Source: SAR86 cluster bacterium AG-390-O18
Lineage (GTDB): Bacteria; Pseudomonadota; Gammaproteobacteria; Magnimaribacterales; AG-339-G14
Assembly (NCBI GenBank): GCA_003279605.1
Contig: QCHF01000001.1
Coordinates: 214,075-278,074 of the forward strand
DNA: 64,000 bases
Direction: 5' to 3'
Of this stretch, positions 63,371 to 64,000 are shown one piece after another. Under the pieces are notes generated by a model. The model was given only the letters and a program-made list of their open reading frames with translations, was not told the origin of the DNA and did no database searches. The translations under genes were made by a program, and so were the position numbers. Positions within the stretch are counted from its first letter, which is position 1. Each line of letters starts with the position of its first letter.

Positions 63371-64000
63371 TAGCTTTTTTTAGATCATCTTCTGTGTCAA
63401 CACCCAAATGAATTTTTGATACTGATTTGATTGCATTTATCGTTATTCCATTATCTAAGGCTCTAAACTGTTCTAGTTTATATTTCTTTTCATTATCGGT
63501 TGGCTTCCAAGATACAAAACTTTTCAAAGTCTTATATTTGAATGCGTAAATTCCTTGATGAATAAATATATTATCCTCAAGAGATGTTTCTCTAAAAAAG
63601 TTTAATGCAATTCCATCATTAACCAATATTTTTACTTTATTTGAATCTTCTAATTCACCTAAAGATTTGAGATCGCTGTAAAGAGTTGCCATTGTTATTT
63701 TTTCATTGGAAACTAAATCAAAAAGGTTGTTTATATCCTCTGGATTAATAAAAGGTTCATCGCCCTGAACATTAATGATTACATCATTATCACTCAAATC
63801 AATCTTTGAAACAGCCTCATTCACTCTATCGGTGCCAGAATGATGATCTGAAGAGGTCATAACTACATTATCGTTTGAAAATAAGTCATAAATTTTCTTT
63901 GAATCTGTAGCTACTTGAACTATATCTGCTGATGTTTTTAATCCGGCTTCAAAAGTCCAATTAATCATCGGCTTGTTCAATATCAACCTCAGGGGCTTCT
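63339..64000 (-). CDS. kdsB: 3-deoxy-manno-octulosonate cytidylyltransferase KdsB (N-terminus beyond window)
   Basis: Activates KDO to CMP-KDO for lipopolysaccharide inner-core synthesis. About 220 residues are visible; the reading frame stays open to the right edge (KPLRLILNKPMINWTFEAG), so the true start is outside. Motifs: TSSDHHSGTDRVNEA, INVQGDEPFINPEDI, and the C-terminal GVDTEDDLKKA. Presence implies the cell makes KDO-containing LPS. First visible gene of the kdsB-murB-DUF1285 set. Confidence 0.92.
   Translation of the reverse strand, partial: KPLRLILNKPMINWTFEAGLKTSADIVQVATDSKKIYDLFSNDNVVMTSSDHHSGTDRVNEAVSKIDLSDNDVIINVQGDEPFINPEDINNLFDLVSNEKITMATLYSDLKSLGELEDSNKVKILVNDGIALNFFRETSLEDNIFIHQGIYAFKYKTLKSFVSWKPTDNEKKYKLEQFRALDNGITINAIKSVSKIHLGVDTEDDLKKANEIAKKSSYK

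Noticed and set aside
63339-63986. Apparent start of kdsB at 63986 (TTG)
   Set aside because: The frame continues open to the window edge with KdsB-like sequence (KPLRLILNKPM), so the gene is truncated by the window rather than starting there.
1-64000. tRNA, rRNA, CRISPR array, insertion sequence or prophage
   Set aside because: Looked for by eye through intergenic gaps, which are all short; no cloverleaf-like sequence, regular direct repeats, transposase or integrase frames were seen.

Overview
This is a gene-dense, AT-rich stretch (about one-third G+C by eye) of a gammaproteobacterial chromosome. Intergenic gaps are short, many genes overlap by 1-32 bases, and no rRNA, tRNA, IS element or CRISPR array was seen. 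The gene content points to a streamlined marine heterotroph, and my best guess is a SAR86-like lineage: core gene order recalls Pseudomonas and relatives, there is a Na+-pumping NADH dehydrogenase, several proteins are trimmed, and haloalkane-dehalogenase-family genes are numerous. The lineage is an inference; no search was run.

Layout. 1-7.8 kb: rne (5' part, minus strand) faces rluC, then a shortened fatty-acid/cell-wall/replication block, rpmF-fabG-acpP-fabF-mltG-tmk-holB. 7.8-13.5 kb: a YciC-like membrane protein, glutaredoxin, a Na+/alanine-type symporter, an L-2-hydroxyglutarate oxidase-type flavoprotein and oligopeptidase B. 13.5-21.4 kb: an alpha/beta hydrolase and a TetR repressor, then an apparent operon read from a promoter covered by the repressor's likely operators: exported dehalogenase-family enzyme, GST-like protein, nitronate-monooxygenase-like flavoprotein, second dehalogenase-family enzyme, membrane protein and two exported proteins, closed by a strong hairpin. 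21.4-24.6 kb: an Anbu (proteasome-like) / circularly permuted ATP-grasp / Alpha-E module. 25.3-26.1 kb: a third, LinB-like haloalkane dehalogenase. 26.1-32.6 kb: two tandem cassettes, each a tiny lipoprotein followed by a roughly 1000-residue exported protein of unknown function. I regard these as the most novel content.

32.8-41.2 kb returns to core genes: infA, clpA-clpS, icd, mnmA, purB and aceA. 41.0-47.9 kb is the complete Na+-NQR operon nqrABCDEF with its maturation genes apbE and a 52-residue nqrM. 47.9-64 kb carries a long-form GAPDH, a paired acyl-CoA dehydrogenase, a shortened mfd, csiV, sbcB, nfuA, etfAB and ETF:quinone oxidoreductase, two small alpha/beta-barrel-like proteins, DUF1285, murB and a partial kdsB.

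How it fits together. Acyl-CoA dehydrogenases feed electrons through EtfAB and ETF-QO into the quinone pool, and NQR converts NADH oxidation into a sodium gradient that can drive the Na+-coupled symporter. Icd and AceA compete for isocitrate at the TCA/glyoxylate branch. The 7.8-32.7 kb segment looks like an accessory region between two conserved core blocks and holds nearly all of the unusual genes.
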